Source: Spiribacter sp. 1M189
GTDB taxonomy: Bacteria > Pseudomonadota > Gammaproteobacteria > Nitrococcales > Nitrococcaceae
Direction of reading: 5' to 3'
NCBI RefSeq assembly: GCF_040838345.1
Contig: NZ_JBAKFF010000001.1
Coordinates: 620,001-684,000 of the forward strand
Length of the DNA: 64,000 bases
Shown: piece by piece, positions 41,372 to 50,834 of the stretch
Layout: each line of letters starts with the position of its first letter
Numbering within the stretch: position 1 is the stretch's first letter
Translations under genes and position numbers: made by a program
The notes under the pieces: generated by a model
Databases searched by the model: none
The model's input: only the letters and a program-made list of their open reading frames with translations
What the model was told of the DNA's origin: nothing

Positions 41372-42487
41372 ATGAACCGTATGTTCAAATTCGACTGTGT
41401 CGGCTATCTGATCTTCGCGCTGATCGTCCTGGTGCTGATGCCCGCCATGGTCGGCTTCGGGGGCTACGAGCTGAACACCTATTCCCGCTATCTGGCACTG
41501 GGCATGGTGGCCGCCGCGGTTGCGCTGTCGTGGGGGCAGGCCGGCATCCTGAATCTCGGCCAGGCGCTTACGTTTGGCATCGGCGCCTATTTCACGGCGA
41601 TGCACCTCAAGCTCAAAGCCAGTGCCTCGCTGGCGGGTGGGTTGCCGGACTTCATGGGCTGGACCAATGTTGAGGCGTTGCCCTGGTTCTGGGTGCCGTT
41701 TCACTCGTTGGCGTTCACCCTGGCGGCGATCATTCTGGTTCCCGCCGCGCTGGCTGGACTGCTTGGGGCCTTCATGTTCCGCGGCCGGATTACCGGTGTC
41801 TTCGTTGCCATCATCACGCTCTCGCTGATGCTGGCCGTGCAGCTCTGGATCATCAGCGAGCAGGGCTGGACCGGCGGTGAGAACGGGCTCACGGGACTGG
41901 CACCGCTCAGCATCTTCGGCTTCTCGCTGGATCCCTACACAGTCGCGTTCTACTACCTGACCGCCGGCTTGCTGTTATTTGTCCTCGGACTTGCGCTGGT
42001 CATCGTCAAGAGCAAGGCCGGCCTGGTGCTTCGCGCTATCCGTGAGAACCCCGAACGGGTGCGCTTCTTCGGCTACGACGTATCGCGCTACGAAACGATC
42101 GTCTTCGCGGTCTCGGCGTCGATGTCCGGCCTTGCCGGCATGATCTACTGCCTGGTGCTCGAGTTCGCGTCGCCGACCTACATGGGGCTCTCGCTCAGCC
42201 TGGCCATGGTGATCTGGGCCGCCGTCGGTGGCCGTGAGTCGGTCATCGCGGCGGCGCTCGGCGGCATCGCGGTCAATATGGCGGAGGGAAAGCTCTCCGA
42301 TCTGTTCTTCGATCAGTGGACGCTGATGCTTGGCGTGATCTTCATCGCGGTGGTGCTCTTCTTGCCGCGCGGCATTTTCGGGCTGATCGATCAGCTGCGC
42401 CTGCGTTTTCACGAGCGTGGCAGCCGTGAGCAGCGTGTCGATGCCGAGCCGCTGAGCCCCCCCAAAACCACAGAGCAGGAGGGCTGA
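41372..42487 (+). CDS. urtC: Branched-chain/urea-type ABC permease (UrtC-like)
   Basis: A 371-residue LivM-type permease with about ten helices. ALSWGQAGILNLGQALTFGIGAYFTAMHLKLKA and AIRENPERVRFFGYDVSRYETIVFAVSASMSGLAG are the family landmarks. An insertion near residues 88-105 (ASLAGGLPDFMGWTNVEALPWFW) is typical for the urea and amide group and not for amino-acid permeases. It is followed by the two ATPase genes. Confidence 0.9.
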   Translation: MNRMFKFDCVGYLIFALIVLVLMPAMVGFGGYELNTYSRYLALGMVAAAVALSWGQAGILNLGQALTFGIGAYFTAMHLKLKASASLAGGLPDFMGWTNVEALPWFWVPFHSLAFTLAAIILVPAALAGLLGAFMFRGRITGVFVAIITLSLMLAVQLWIISEQGWTGGENGLTGLAPLSIFGFSLDPYTVAFYYLTAGLLLFVLGLALVIVKSKAGLVLRAIRENPERVRFFGYDVSRYETIVFAVSASMSGLAGMIYCLVLEFASPTYMGLSLSLAMVIWAAVGGRESVIAAALGGIAVNMAEGKLSDLFFDQWTLMLGVIFIAVVLFLPRGIFGLIDQLRLRFHERGSREQRVDAEPLSPPKTTEQEG

Positions 42488-42491
42488 GGCG

Positions 42492-43241
42492 ATGGCGTCC
42501 GTCACACTCGAGTCACTCACCGTCCGCTTCGGCGGGCTGGTGGCAGTCAACGAACTCGATCTGCAGGTCCGTGATGGCGAACTGCGGTGCTTACTCGGGC
42601 CGAATGGAGCGGGTAAATCCACCACGCTCGATCTTATCTGCGGGAAGACCCGGCCCACCTCCGGGCGGATTCTGCTGGGTGGCACGGATATCACGACCCT
42701 GCATGAGTTCGAGCGAGCGCGCCACGGCGTCGGGCGCAAGTTCCAGACTCCAAGTGTTTTCAAGGACCTGACAGTGCTTGAAAACCTGGAGGTCGCGCGG
42801 TCGGCGAACCCATCCTTTCTGCATTCGCTACGCGTTTTCCGAACATCGGTCCAGGGCCGGATCCAGGAGGTTCTCGATCTGGTCGGGCTGAGCGCGGAGG
42901 TCGCCACGCGGGCCGGCAATCTCTCTCATGGCCAGACCCAATGGCTCGAGATTGCCATGCTCCTCATCCAGGACTGTCAGGTCCTGCTCATGGATGAACC
43001 CACGGCTGGCATGACGATTCAGGAAACCGAACAGACGGCCAGGCTCTTCAGCCAGTTGCGTGGTGAGCACACGATGATCGTGGTCGAGCATGACATGAGT
43101 TTCGTCCGTGATATCGCCGAGACCGTCACCGTCATGGACATGGGGAAGCTGCTGGCCCAGGGCACGATCCAGGAGATAGAGGCCGATCCAAAGGTTCGGG
43201 AAGCCTATCTGGCGGATACGGGGGATGAGGCTCATGCTTGA
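42492..43241 (+). CDS. urtD: Urea/amide ABC transporter ATPase UrtD-like
   Basis: A 249-residue ATPase of the LivG type. Walker A is LLGPNGAGKST. The segment VGRKFQTPSVFKDLTVLENLEVA (RKFQTPSVF) is distinctive for UrtD. The signature is degenerate (NLSHGQTQWLEIAMLL), also as in UrtD, and Walker B is VLLMDEPTAGMT. It energises the permease pair together with the UrtE-like ATPase. Confidence 0.92.
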   Translation: MASVTLESLTVRFGGLVAVNELDLQVRDGELRCLLGPNGAGKSTTLDLICGKTRPTSGRILLGGTDITTLHEFERARHGVGRKFQTPSVFKDLTVLENLEVARSANPSFLHSLRVFRTSVQGRIQEVLDLVGLSAEVATRAGNLSHGQTQWLEIAMLLIQDCQVLLMDEPTAGMTIQETEQTARLFSQLRGEHTMIVVEHDMSFVRDIAETVTVMDMGKLLAQGTIQEIEADPKVREAYLADTGDEAHA

Positions 43242-43929
43242 GGTAAAGGATCTCTATTCCTATTACGGCAAGAGCCCGGTCATCCAGGGGATCGACTTCC
43301 AGGTGGCCGAGGGCGGGTTTTTCGGCGTCGTCGGGCGAAATGGCGTTGGCAAGACGACGCTCCTGCGAACCCTCATGGGACTGACCGACAGGGCGACCGG
43401 GACAATCCGCTTCAACGGCCAGGATCTGCTCCAGAAGACCACGCCCGAGCGCGCCGGGGCGGGGATTGCCTACATTCCCCAGGGGCGTGAGGTGATTCCG
43501 CGCTTTACCGTGCGCGAAAACCTGATCATGGGCACTTTCCCGCGCGAGGACGGCAGTCGCGACATCCCCGAGCACATCTTCGAGATGTTCCCGATTCTCG
43601 ATGAGTTCATCGAGCGCCGGGCCGGCGACCTGTCCGGAGGGCAGCAACAGCAGCTTGCCATCGGTCGCGCCCTGGCAATGAAGCCGCGGATCATGCTTCT
43701 GGACGAGCCCACCGAGGGGATTCAGCCGAATATCGTCCAGCAGATTGAGCAGGTGCTGAAGCAGCTCAACCGGGAGATGGGCCTGACGATCATCCTCGTC
43801 GAGCAGAACACCCGTTTCGTGCGGGAGGTTGCCGACGAGTTTTTGCTTATCGAAAAGGGCCGCGTCTCGCTGCGGGGGCCTGGCGAGGCGCTCACCGGCG
43901 AGGTCGTTGAGAAGTATTTGTCGATTTAG
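43234..43929 (+). CDS. urtE: Urea/amide ABC transporter ATPase UrtE-like
   Basis: A 231-residue LivF-type ATPase. Walker A is [11 protein letters not shown], then [25 protein letters not shown] (the GREVIPR segment is close to UrtE), signature [16 protein letters not shown] and Walker [15 protein letters not shown]. The ATG at 43234 overlaps urtD by 8 nt; an ATG 9 nt upstream is also possible. It is the last gene of the transporter set and is followed after 64 nt by amiE. Confidence 0.92.
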   Translation: MLEVKDLYSYYGKSPVIQGIDFQVAEGGFFGVVGRNGVGKTTLLRTLMGLTDRATGTIRFNGQDLLQKTTPERAGAGIAYIPQGREVIPRFTVRENLIMGTFPREDGSRDIPEHIFEMFPILDEFIERRAGDLSGGQQQQLAIGRALAMKPRIMLLDEPTEGIQPNIVQQIEQVLKQLNREMGLTIILVEQNTRFVREVADEFLLIEKGRVSLRGPGEALTGEVVEKYLSI

Positions 43930-43993
43930 CGGTTCCTGCGATTCCACCAGGAATTGTCTGGGACTTTTTCATGGCGATATAGGAGAGAGCGCA

Positions 43994-45040
43994 ATGCGTC
44001 ACGGTGATATTTCGAGTAGTAACGACACGGTCGGCGTCGCCGTTGTCAACTACAAGATGCCCCGGCTGCATACCAAGGCCGAGGTGCTGGACAATGCCCA
44101 GAACATTGCCGACATGGTCGTCGGCATGAAGAAGGGTTTGCCGGGCATGGATCTGGTCATTTTCCCGGAGTACAGCACCCACGGGATTATGTACGACCCT
44201 GATGAGATGATGGAGACCGCCTCGACTATCCCGGGCGACGAAACTGAGATCTTCGCCAAGGCCTGCCGTCAGGCGAACACCTGGGGGGTTTTCTCTCTGA
44301 CGGGTGAACGCCACGAGGAGCATCCCAAGAAGAGCCCCTACAACACGCTTGTTCTGATGAATAATAAAGGCGAGATCGTCCAGCGCTACCGCAAGGTGAT
44401 CCCCTGGTGTCCCATTGAGGGCTGGTATCCGGGTGGCCATACCTATGTGAGTGAAGGGCCGAAGGGGCTCAAGGTCAGCCTGATCATCTGCGATGACGGC
44501 AACTACCCGGAGATCTGGCGCGACTGTGCCATGAAGGGTGCCGAACTGATCGTCCGCTGCCAGGGCTATATGTATCCGGCGAAGGAGCAGCAGATCAACA
44601 TGGCCAAGTGCATGGCCTGGGCCAACAACTCCTATGTGGCCGTTGCCAATGCCACCGGGTTTGACGGGGTCTACAGCTACTTCGGGCACTCCGCGCTGGT
44701 CGGTTTCGACGGTCGCACGCTGGGTGAGTGCGGTGAGGAAGAGATGGGGATCCAGTACGCGCAGATGTCCGTTTCGCAGATTCGTGACGCCCGTGCCAAT
44801 GATCAGTCGCAGAACCATCTCTTCAAGATCCTGCATCGGGGCTACACCGGCATGCATGACTCGGGCGACGGGGACAAGGGCGTAGCCGAGTGCCCGTTCG
44901 AGTTCTACAAGACCTGGGTCAACGACGCCGAGAAGGCGCGTGAAGATGTCGAGGCCATGACCCGCGAGACGGTCGGTACGGCCGAATGCCCCGTGGGCAA
45001 CCTGCCGTATGCAGCGAAGGAGAAGTCAGCGGGTAAATAA
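43994..45040 (+). CDS. amiE: Aliphatic amidase AmiE
   Basis: A 348-residue nitrilase-fold amidase that hydrolyses short aliphatic amides to carboxylic acid and ammonia. The catalytic triad falls exactly at family positions: Glu59 (FPEYSTHG), Lys134 (YRKVIPWCP) and Cys166 ([11 protein letters not shown]). The length equals that of the Pseudomonas aeruginosa enzyme. AGGAGAG lies 6 nt before the ATG, and the longer frame to 43829 is out of frame with urtE and unlikely. Its ammonia product is the likely purpose of the operon. Confidence 0.95.
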   Translation: MRHGDISSSNDTVGVAVVNYKMPRLHTKAEVLDNAQNIADMVVGMKKGLPGMDLVIFPEYSTHGIMYDPDEMMETASTIPGDETEIFAKACRQANTWGVFSLTGERHEEHPKKSPYNTLVLMNNKGEIVQRYRKVIPWCPIEGWYPGGHTYVSEGPKGLKVSLIICDDGNYPEIWRDCAMKGAELIVRCQGYMYPAKEQQINMAKCMAWANNSYVAVANATGFDGVYSYFGHSALVGFDGRTLGECGEEEMGIQYAQMSVSQIRDARANDQSQNHLFKILHRGYTGMHDSGDGDKGVAECPFEFYKTWVNDAEKAREDVEAMTRETVGTAECPVGNLPYAAKEKSAGK

Positions 45041-45059
45041 GCTGACGGGCTGCCGTTGT

Positions 45060-45081
45060 GCCCGGCACCCTGGTGCCGGGC
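45060..45081 (+). other. Perfect hairpin between amiE and amiB
   Basis: GCCCGGCACC (45060-45069) is followed after two bases by its exact complement (45072-45081), so at least nine pairs with a four-base loop form. No T-run follows. Placed right after amiE, it should stabilise the upstream message or reduce read-through into the accessory genes amiB, amiC and amiR. Confidence 0.65.
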
Positions 45082-45120
45082 CGCGGCATGCAGACGATCC
45101 TTTCAGGGAGAGGCCATTGG

Positions 45121-46260
45121 ATGCCGTTTCTGACCGACAGACTGGCCGATGCCGAGCGCAACCGAGCCGACCGTGAAGCCCTGGCCGCCGAGAGTGTGGG
45201 CAATGGCTTGCAGAATGCCGCCGAAGAGACTGCGAACCTGCAATCGCGCTACAAGTTTGATGTTGCCGGCGTCATGGCAGTGGTTCGGCACGAGGTGCGG
45301 GGGCAGTCTCAGGCGCTCGACGCCATTGAGCGCATGCTCAAGGTTGTCCGGGCGGACATCGCGGACCCTCGTCGACCCCCTTTTACGGCATTGTTTCTGG
45401 GCCCGACCGGTGTCGGTAAGACCGAGACCGTCCGCGCGTTGGCCCGTGGGCTGTATGACGATGCTGATGCCTTCTGCCGGGTCGATATGAATACGCTCTC
45501 GCAGGAGCACTATGCCGCCGCGATTACCGGGGCGCCGCCAGGGTACGTCGGCGCCAAGGAGGGTAAGACCATCCTTGATCAGGAGCTTATCGAGGGGCAG
45601 CGGGGCAGGCCGGGAATCGTCCTATTTGATGAGATCGAAAAAGCCAGTCCAGAGGCGACCCAGGCGCTGCTGAATGTCTTCGACAATGGCCAGATGACGG
45701 TCGCTTCGGGGGAGCGCACCTACAGTTTTCGCAACACCATCGTGCTCATGACCAGCAATCTTGGTGCTCGCGATATCTACCAGCACGAGGCGCTTGGCCG
45801 CGGTCGCCTTGGTCATTGGCGGCGCCTGCGTCGGTGGCTCGCCGGGCATAAACTCGACGAACTGCTGCGCAATCGGCTGAATGACCATTTCTCACCGGAA
45901 TTCGTCAATCGCATAGATAACATTACGGTCTATAACTGGATCGAGCGCGAGATGGTCGAGGAGCTGGCGGGAATCGAGATCGAAAGGCTTAACCGGCGGC
46001 TGCAAAAGCACAATTGCAGGCTGGCGCTCGATCATGCGGCCCGCCGGGCATTGGCGGCCCGGGGGTTCGATCGTCAGTACGGCGCCCGGGCCCTGCGGCG
46101 GGTCATTCGCAGCGAGGTGGAGGTGCCGTTTGCCGAGTATTTGCTGAGCGGTGCGCATGACCCCGCCGCCCATCACGGGGCACCGGCGACCTACGAGGTG
46201 CGCATCAATAAAAGCGACGATATGGAATTTCATCGTATGACCGAGCGGGAAAATCAATGA
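45121..46260 (+). CDS. amiB: AmiB, AAA+ ATPase of the amidase operon
   Basis: A 379-residue ClpA/B-type AAA+ protein. Walker A is LGPTGVGKTE, Walker B IVLFDEIEKASPEA, with TSNLGARD (sensor 1) and FSPEFVNRIDNITVYN (arginine finger region). The end has RQYGARALRRVI (sensor 2). It carries a single ATPase module without a Clp N domain or a zinc finger. AmiB is present in the P. aeruginosa amidase operon with uncertain role, perhaps as chaperone. I start at ATG 45121; an earlier in-frame ATG would cover the hairpin. Confidence 0.85.
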   Translation: MPFLTDRLADAERNRADREALAAESVGNGLQNAAEETANLQSRYKFDVAGVMAVVRHEVRGQSQALDAIERMLKVVRADIADPRRPPFTALFLGPTGVGKTETVRALARGLYDDADAFCRVDMNTLSQEHYAAAITGAPPGYVGAKEGKTILDQELIEGQRGRPGIVLFDEIEKASPEATQALLNVFDNGQMTVASGERTYSFRNTIVLMTSNLGARDIYQHEALGRGRLGHWRRLRRWLAGHKLDELLRNRLNDHFSPEFVNRIDNITVYNWIEREMVEELAGIEIERLNRRLQKHNCRLALDHAARRALAARGFDRQYGARALRRVIRSEVEVPFAEYLLSGAHDPAAHHGAPATYEVRINKSDDMEFHRMTERENQ

Positions 46261-47414
46261 CAGGGAATCGAAACGAGGAAAGCTGGCCGGTTGGCATCCT
46301 GTTCTCGCAGACAGGCGTTACCGCGATCATCGAGCAGTCGCAGCTCAACGGCGCGCTGCTCGCCATCGACGAAATCAACGAAGCAGGCGGTGCGGCGGGC
46401 CGGCCGATTTCGCCGATCATTCTTGATCCAGCCTCCGATCCCGTCCGCTATCGGACCATGGCGGAAGAGCTGCTCGGCAGTCTCCAGACCAATGTCATCT
46501 TCGGCTGCTATATGTCCTCTTCCAGAAAGGAAGTGCTGCCGGTGGTCGAGCGCTATAACGGGCTGCTCTTCTACCCGACCCTGTACGAAGGTTTCGAGTA
46601 TTCGCCGAACGTCATCTACGGGGGGGCCGCGCCCAATCAGAACAGTCTGCCCCTTGCCATGTACCTGATGGACAATTTCGGTTCTCGATTTTATTTCGTC
46701 GGGTCGGATTATATCTACCCGCGCGAGTCCAACCGGGTGATGCGCAATATCGTCCGCCAGGGGGGCGGAGAGGTGGTCGCCGAGAAATACGTTGATCTGA
46801 GCGCCGGTCCCGAGGACTTTGCGCCGATCATCCAGCACATCGCCGAGGTTCAGCCCGATGTGGTGTTCTCAACCGTGGTCGGTACCGGCACGGTGAATTT
46901 CTACCGCGCTTACCATGAGGCCGGTGGCGATGGCCTGCAGCGGCCGATCGCGAGCCTGACCACCAATGAAGCAGAGGTGGCGGCCATGGGTAACGCATCG
47001 GCGCAGGGGCATATCACCGCCGCGCCGTACTTCCGCAACATCGTCACCCGCCGCAATATGGACTTCCTGGCCCGTTACCAGGCGAAGTTCGGTGAGGTGG
47101 AGACGGTCACGAGCGCTTGTGAGGCCGCTTATTTTCAGGTTCACTTGTATGCCAACGCGCTGAGACTCGCGGGTGCGGGAAACACGGATCAGTTGCGCTC
47201 GGTATTGCGCGGGGCGGAATTTGAAGCACCGCAGGGACGCATCAAGGTTGATCCGGACAACAATCATGCGTATCTGCTATCCCGAATTGCGCGAGTGGAC
47301 GATCAAGGCGAGTTCATCCTCGAGCGCGAGGCCTCTCGCCCGATCAAGCCGGACCCCTACCTGGCCGTGCCGGCCTTGAACGACTGGGCCAACACGCCGG
47401 TCTGGATTCGATGA
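46257..47414 (+). CDS. amiC: AmiC, cytoplasmic amide sensor and negative regulator
   Basis: A 385-residue binding-protein fold without any signal peptide, so it acts in the cytoplasm. It starts ESWPVGILFSQTGVTAIIEQSQLNGALLAIDEINEAGG and has YPTLYEGFEYSPNVIYGGAAPNQN. AmiC binds AmiR and keeps it inactive until an amide occupies the cleft. It overlaps amiB (4 nt) and amiR (4 nt), the arrangement expected of a stoichiometric regulator pair. Confidence 0.92.
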   Translation: MTGNRNEESWPVGILFSQTGVTAIIEQSQLNGALLAIDEINEAGGAAGRPISPIILDPASDPVRYRTMAEELLGSLQTNVIFGCYMSSSRKEVLPVVERYNGLLFYPTLYEGFEYSPNVIYGGAAPNQNSLPLAMYLMDNFGSRFYFVGSDYIYPRESNRVMRNIVRQGGGEVVAEKYVDLSAGPEDFAPIIQHIAEVQPDVVFSTVVGTGTVNFYRAYHEAGGDGLQRPIASLTTNEAEVAAMGNASAQGHITAAPYFRNIVTRRNMDFLARYQAKFGEVETVTSACEAAYFQVHLYANALRLAGAGNTDQLRSVLRGAEFEAPQGRIKVDPDNNHAYLLSRIARVDDQGEFILEREASRPIKPDPYLAVPALNDWANTPVWIR

Positions 47415-48049
47415 CGGGCGACGAGGGCATTATTGAACGCCTCCGCGGGCTGAATGCTCTCGTGCTGCATCCCAGAGACGGTGATGCCGAAGAGCTACTG
47501 CTGCAGCTCAACCGGATCGGATGCCGAGCGCAGGCGGTCTGGCCACCGCCCAAGGTGGATGCGGATCCGGTGGATATCGCCTTTATCCTTGTCCAGGAAA
47601 AGCCGCTTGAGAGTATTCTTGAGTATCTCGAGCGCCAGTCAACGCGTCCTTCCCTCATTGGCCTTGCCGGCTACGAGAGCCCGTCGGTACTTAATCACCT
47701 GATTTCGCTGCAGGTCGATAGTGTGCTGACCAAGCCGATCCGCCCCTCGGGGGTCCTGACCAGTATGGTCACCGCGCGGCGGATCTGGCAGGAGTGCCGG
47801 CACAAGGACCGGTTGATCTCAAAACTTCGAAGCAAGGTCGAGAACAGCCAGAAACTCAATGATGCCAAACTGATCCTGATGCGCCTGCACGAGATCGGCG
47901 AGCAGGATGCCTATCGGGCGATGCGCCAGCAGGCCATGGAGTCACGGCAGACCGTGACCGAGGTCGCCGAGGCCATCATTCAGTCACACTCCCTGCTGAC
48001 GAGCCTTGTCAGTCACAGAGATTTTGACGCTGATCCCGGCCCTGACTGA
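47411..48049 (+). CDS. amiR: AmiR, ANTAR antitermination protein
   Basis: A 212-residue regulator. The N-terminal part is a pseudo-receiver domain (ALVLHPRDGDAEELLLQLNRIGC) without the phosphoacceptor set. A coiled coil follows (KDRLISKLRSKVENSQKLNDAKLILM), and then the three-helix ANTAR RNA-binding domain with GEQDAYRAMRQQAMESRQTVTEVAEAII. It should bind the twin hairpins at 39012-39061 and prevent termination at 39056-39109. It is the last gene of the operon. Confidence 0.94.
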   Translation: MTGDEGIIERLRGLNALVLHPRDGDAEELLLQLNRIGCRAQAVWPPPKVDADPVDIAFILVQEKPLESILEYLERQSTRPSLIGLAGYESPSVLNHLISLQVDSVLTKPIRPSGVLTSMVTARRIWQECRHKDRLISKLRSKVENSQKLNDAKLILMRLHEIGEQDAYRAMRQQAMESRQTVTEVAEAIIQSHSLLTSLVSHRDFDADPGPD

Positions 48050-48148
48050 ATCCGAGCCCGCCATCCTGATTCCACCGCGTCATGATTGCAGCTGACATGA
48101 CGTTCCTGTTAAGTGTGCAGTGCAACATACGCAGGAACAGGAGTCAGT

Positions 48149-48937
48149 ATGAGCACCAGTACGCTACCCGGTGACTTTTCCCTGGAAGGCCGGGTGGGGA
48201 TCGTTACCGGTCTCGCCAATGAGAACAGCATTGCCTATGGCTGCGCTCGGGCGCTCTCGGCGCTGGGCGCGGAGTTCATGGTGACCTATGCCAGCCCCAG
48301 GGCGGAGCGGTTCGTGACCCCGCTTGCCGAGGCAATGGGCAATCCGGAGTACCAGCTTTGCGATGTGCAGGATCCGGACTCGCTCGCCGGTCTGTTCCGC
48401 CGGGCGGAAGAGCGCTGGGGCCGGCTCGACTTCGTCATTCACTCCATTGCCTTCGCCCCGCTGGAGGATCTGCACGGGCGGTTGACGGATTCGTCATCAG
48501 CGGGCTTCACCCAGGCCATGGATGTCTCCTGTCATTCCTTCATTCGCATGGCCCATCACGCCGAGCCGCTCATGAGCGAGGGCGGTAGCCTGATCTGCAT
48601 GACCTATCACGGTGCCGATCAGGCAGTAGCCAACTATGGCCTGATGGGACCCGTGAAGGCGGCACTGGAGTCGTCGACCCGTTACCTGGCCACTGAGCTG
48701 GGGCCTGCGGGCATTCGCGTCAACGCCATCTCGCCCGGGCCGATCCGGACCCGGGCGGCTTCCGGGTTGAAGGACTTCGAGGAGCTCGCCACCGACGGCG
48801 AGACACGATCGCCGCTGGGACGGCTGGCTACCGTTGAGGACATCGGCAACACGGCGGCCTGGCTGATCTCGGATGCCGGCTCCGCGGTTACCGGCGGGAT
48901 CCATTACGTGGATGCCGGTCATCACATTCAGTTCTGA
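48149..48937 (+). CDS. fabI: Enoyl-ACP reductase FabI-like
   Basis: A 262-residue SDR of the FabI type, the last step of the fatty acid elongation cycle. The N terminus has GIVTGLANENSIAYGCARAL, as in FabI rather than ordinary SDRs. The active site tyrosines and lysine are in TYHGADQAVANYGLMGPVKAAL (Y-x6-K), and the end reads GGIHYVDAGHHI. I start at 48149, with AGGAG 5 nt upstream; 12 more upstream codons are open. It is followed by a MaoC/phosphotransacetylase fusion, an operon seen in proteobacteria with PHA or acyl-phosphate metabolism, so it may not be the only FabI. Confidence 0.88.
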   Translation: MSTSTLPGDFSLEGRVGIVTGLANENSIAYGCARALSALGAEFMVTYASPRAERFVTPLAEAMGNPEYQLCDVQDPDSLAGLFRRAEERWGRLDFVIHSIAFAPLEDLHGRLTDSSSAGFTQAMDVSCHSFIRMAHHAEPLMSEGGSLICMTYHGADQAVANYGLMGPVKAALESSTRYLATELGPAGIRVNAISPGPIRTRAASGLKDFEELATDGETRSPLGRLATVEDIGNTAAWLISDAGSAVTGGIHYVDAGHHIQF

Positions 48938-48951
48938 TCAAGGAGAGCGCA

Positions 48952-50382
48952 ATGGGGGCCCTAGGCCAGACCACCACGATCGAGAACCGGACCTATGAAG
49001 AGATGGTGGTGGGCGACTCGGCAACTTTCGAGAAACGCCTCACCATGGACGACATCAAGCTCTTTGCCGTGATGTCGGGGGACGTGAACCCGGCTCACGT
49101 TGACGAAGAGTTTGCCCGTAGCAGTCGCTTTCACGAGCTCATCGCCCATGGCATGTGGGGTGGCGCGCTGATATCAACGGTGCTGGGTACCCAATTGCCC
49201 GGGCCGGGGACGATCTACCTGGGACAGACGCTGCGATTCCGCGGGCCGGTGACACTCGGGGATCAAGTGCGTGTCACGGTTACCGTCCGCGAGAAGCTCG
49301 ATGAAAAGCGCCATATCGTTTTTGGCTGCGAGTGCCACAACCAGGATGAGGCGCTGGTTTTGGACGGCGAGGCGCGGGTGCTTGCGCCCTCGGAGAAGAT
49401 CAATCGACCGCGGGCGGTGATGCCCTCGGTACGGCTTGCCGAGCGCGGCCGTCTCTCCGAGATGCTGGCCGGGGCGGAGTACGACGAGCCGGTGACAGCT
49501 GCGGTTGTCCATCCGGTGGATATCGAGAGTATGCGTGCGCTATCCGCGGCGGCGGGTGAGGGCGTCATCCGCCCGGTGCTGGTTGGCCCGGCGGCCCGGA
49601 TCGATGCCGCCGCAGAGGATGCCGGCGTGGACATCGGTGCCTTCGAACGGGTCAACACCCGGCATAGCCATGCGGCGGCTGAGGCGGCGGCGGGCCTGGC
49701 AGCAGCCGGTGATGTGGCGACCATTATCAAGGGCGGGCTGCCGATGGATGAGCTCCTCAGCGCCCTGATCAGGCGGGATAACGGCCTTGCGACGGAGCGC
49801 ACCCCCAGCCAGGTCATGGCGTTTGACGTCCCGACCTATCCGCGGCCGCTGCTGATCTCCGATCCGCAGGTGAATATCCATCCGGCACTCTTCGAGAAGC
49901 GGGATATGGTTCGCAATGCGGTCGCCCTGGCCCATGCCCTTGGAATCGACGAACCGCGTGTCGCCATGCTCTCGTCGTCGGAGGCGATTGAGCCAAACCT
50001 CTCCTCAACCCTGGATGCAGCGGCCATCTGCAAGATGGCGGATCGGGGGCAGGTATCAGGGGCGGTCGTCGATGGCCCGATGGCTTTCGACACGGCCATT
50101 TCCGAGGCAACCGCGAGCGCGCGGGGCGTGGATTCTCCGGTGGCGGGTCGCGCGGACATACTGGTTGCCCCCGACCTGGAAGCGGCGAGTATGCTGGTAA
50201 AGCAGCTCAGCCACCTGGCCGATGCACGGGGTGCCGGGCTTCTGCTCGGGCTGAGAGTTCCGGTGGTGATGAGCAATCGCGACGACGATGTCGCAAGCCG
50301 ACTGACGGGTATCGGCCTGGCAAGGCAGTACCTCGCGCATGTCGTGGATGCCCGCCGCGGCGCACTGGGTGCGGTCGTCTAG
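48952..50382 (+). CDS. MaoC-like enoyl-CoA hydratase fused to phosphate acyltransferase
   Basis: A 476-residue bifunctional protein. Residues about 10-150 form a MaoC hot-dog domain (FAVMSGDVNPAHVDEEFARSSRFHELIAHGMWGGAL, with the catalytic D and H of R-specific hydratases). From about 165 to the end is a phosphate acetyl/butyryltransferase domain (VLVGPAARID, ADIGAF-like region, VDGPMAFDTAIS). Such fusions are annotated as bifunctional enoyl-CoA hydratase/phosphate acetyltransferase. It lies 14 nt after fabI in one operon. The real substrate chain length is unknown. Confidence 0.88.
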   Translation: MGALGQTTTIENRTYEEMVVGDSATFEKRLTMDDIKLFAVMSGDVNPAHVDEEFARSSRFHELIAHGMWGGALISTVLGTQLPGPGTIYLGQTLRFRGPVTLGDQVRVTVTVREKLDEKRHIVFGCECHNQDEALVLDGEARVLAPSEKINRPRAVMPSVRLAERGRLSEMLAGAEYDEPVTAAVVHPVDIESMRALSAAAGEGVIRPVLVGPAARIDAAAEDAGVDIGAFERVNTRHSHAAAEAAAGLAAAGDVATIIKGGLPMDELLSALIRRDNGLATERTPSQVMAFDVPTYPRPLLISDPQVNIHPALFEKRDMVRNAVALAHALGIDEPRVAMLSSSEAIEPNLSSTLDAAAICKMADRGQVSGAVVDGPMAFDTAISEATASARGVDSPVAGRADILVAPDLEAASMLVKQLSHLADARGAGLLLGLRVPVVMSNRDDDVASRLTGIGLARQYLAHVVDARRGALGAVV

Positions 50383-50388
50383 ACCGGA

Positions 50389-50748
50389 TCAGCGGTCGAG
50401 GGTCTTCTGCCGATTGGCATCGTCGACGAATACCAGCGAGGGCCGCCAGTTATCGGCGGTGTCGGCATCAACCGAGGCGTAGGCGGCGATGATCACCTTA
50501 TCGCCACGGCTGGCCAGATGGGCGGCCGCCCCGTTGATGGTGATGTCGCCGCGATCGCGCTCGCCTTCGATGATGTAGGTCTCGAATCGATGACCATTAG
50601 TGATGTTGTAGACGTGGACCTGCTGGAATGGCACCAGGCCTGATGCATCCAGCAGTGCCCGGTCAATGGTGATGCTGCCTTCGTAATCCAGGTTCGCGTC
50701 CGTGACGGTGGCGCGGTGGATCTTGGCTTGCAACATGGAAATTTTCAT
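50389..50748 (-). CDS. panD: Aspartate 1-decarboxylase PanD
   Basis: A 119-residue pyruvoyl enzyme that makes beta-alanine for pantothenate and coenzyme A. Self-cleavage falls between Gly24 and Ser25 in LDYEGSITID, giving the pyruvoyl group on Ser25. The KIHRATVT and YVIIA-like core (KVIIAAYASVD) are present. The ATG at 50748 gives the canonical MKISMLQAKIHRA start. It is transcribed alone from a promoter at 50808-50834. Confidence 0.95.
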   Translation of the reverse strand: MKISMLQAKIHRATVTDANLDYEGSITIDRALLDASGLVPFQQVHVYNITNGHRFETYIIEGERDRGDITINGAAAHLASRGDKVIIAAYASVDADTADNWRPSLVFVDDANRQKTLDR

Positions 50749-50807
50749 CGCTTCAATTCGTGACCTTATCGCCGTTTCGTGGCCCAATAATGGGCTCAAG
50801 CCCGCAC

Positions 50808-50834
50808 ATTGTAATCACGGGAGACGCTTGTCAA
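50808..50834 (-). promoter_or_regulatory. Sigma-70 promoter for panD
   Basis: On the minus strand TTGACA (50834-50829) and TACAAT (50813-50808) are separated by 15 nt. The -35 is perfect and the -10 has five of six consensus bases, though the spacing is short. It lies about 60 nt before the panD ATG. A GGGCT/AGCCC hairpin is found just downstream in the leader. Confidence 0.6.

Noticed and set aside
40472-41704. Open frame of 410 codons on the minus strand
   Set aside because: Antisense to the two amide permease genes; composition of a shadow frame.
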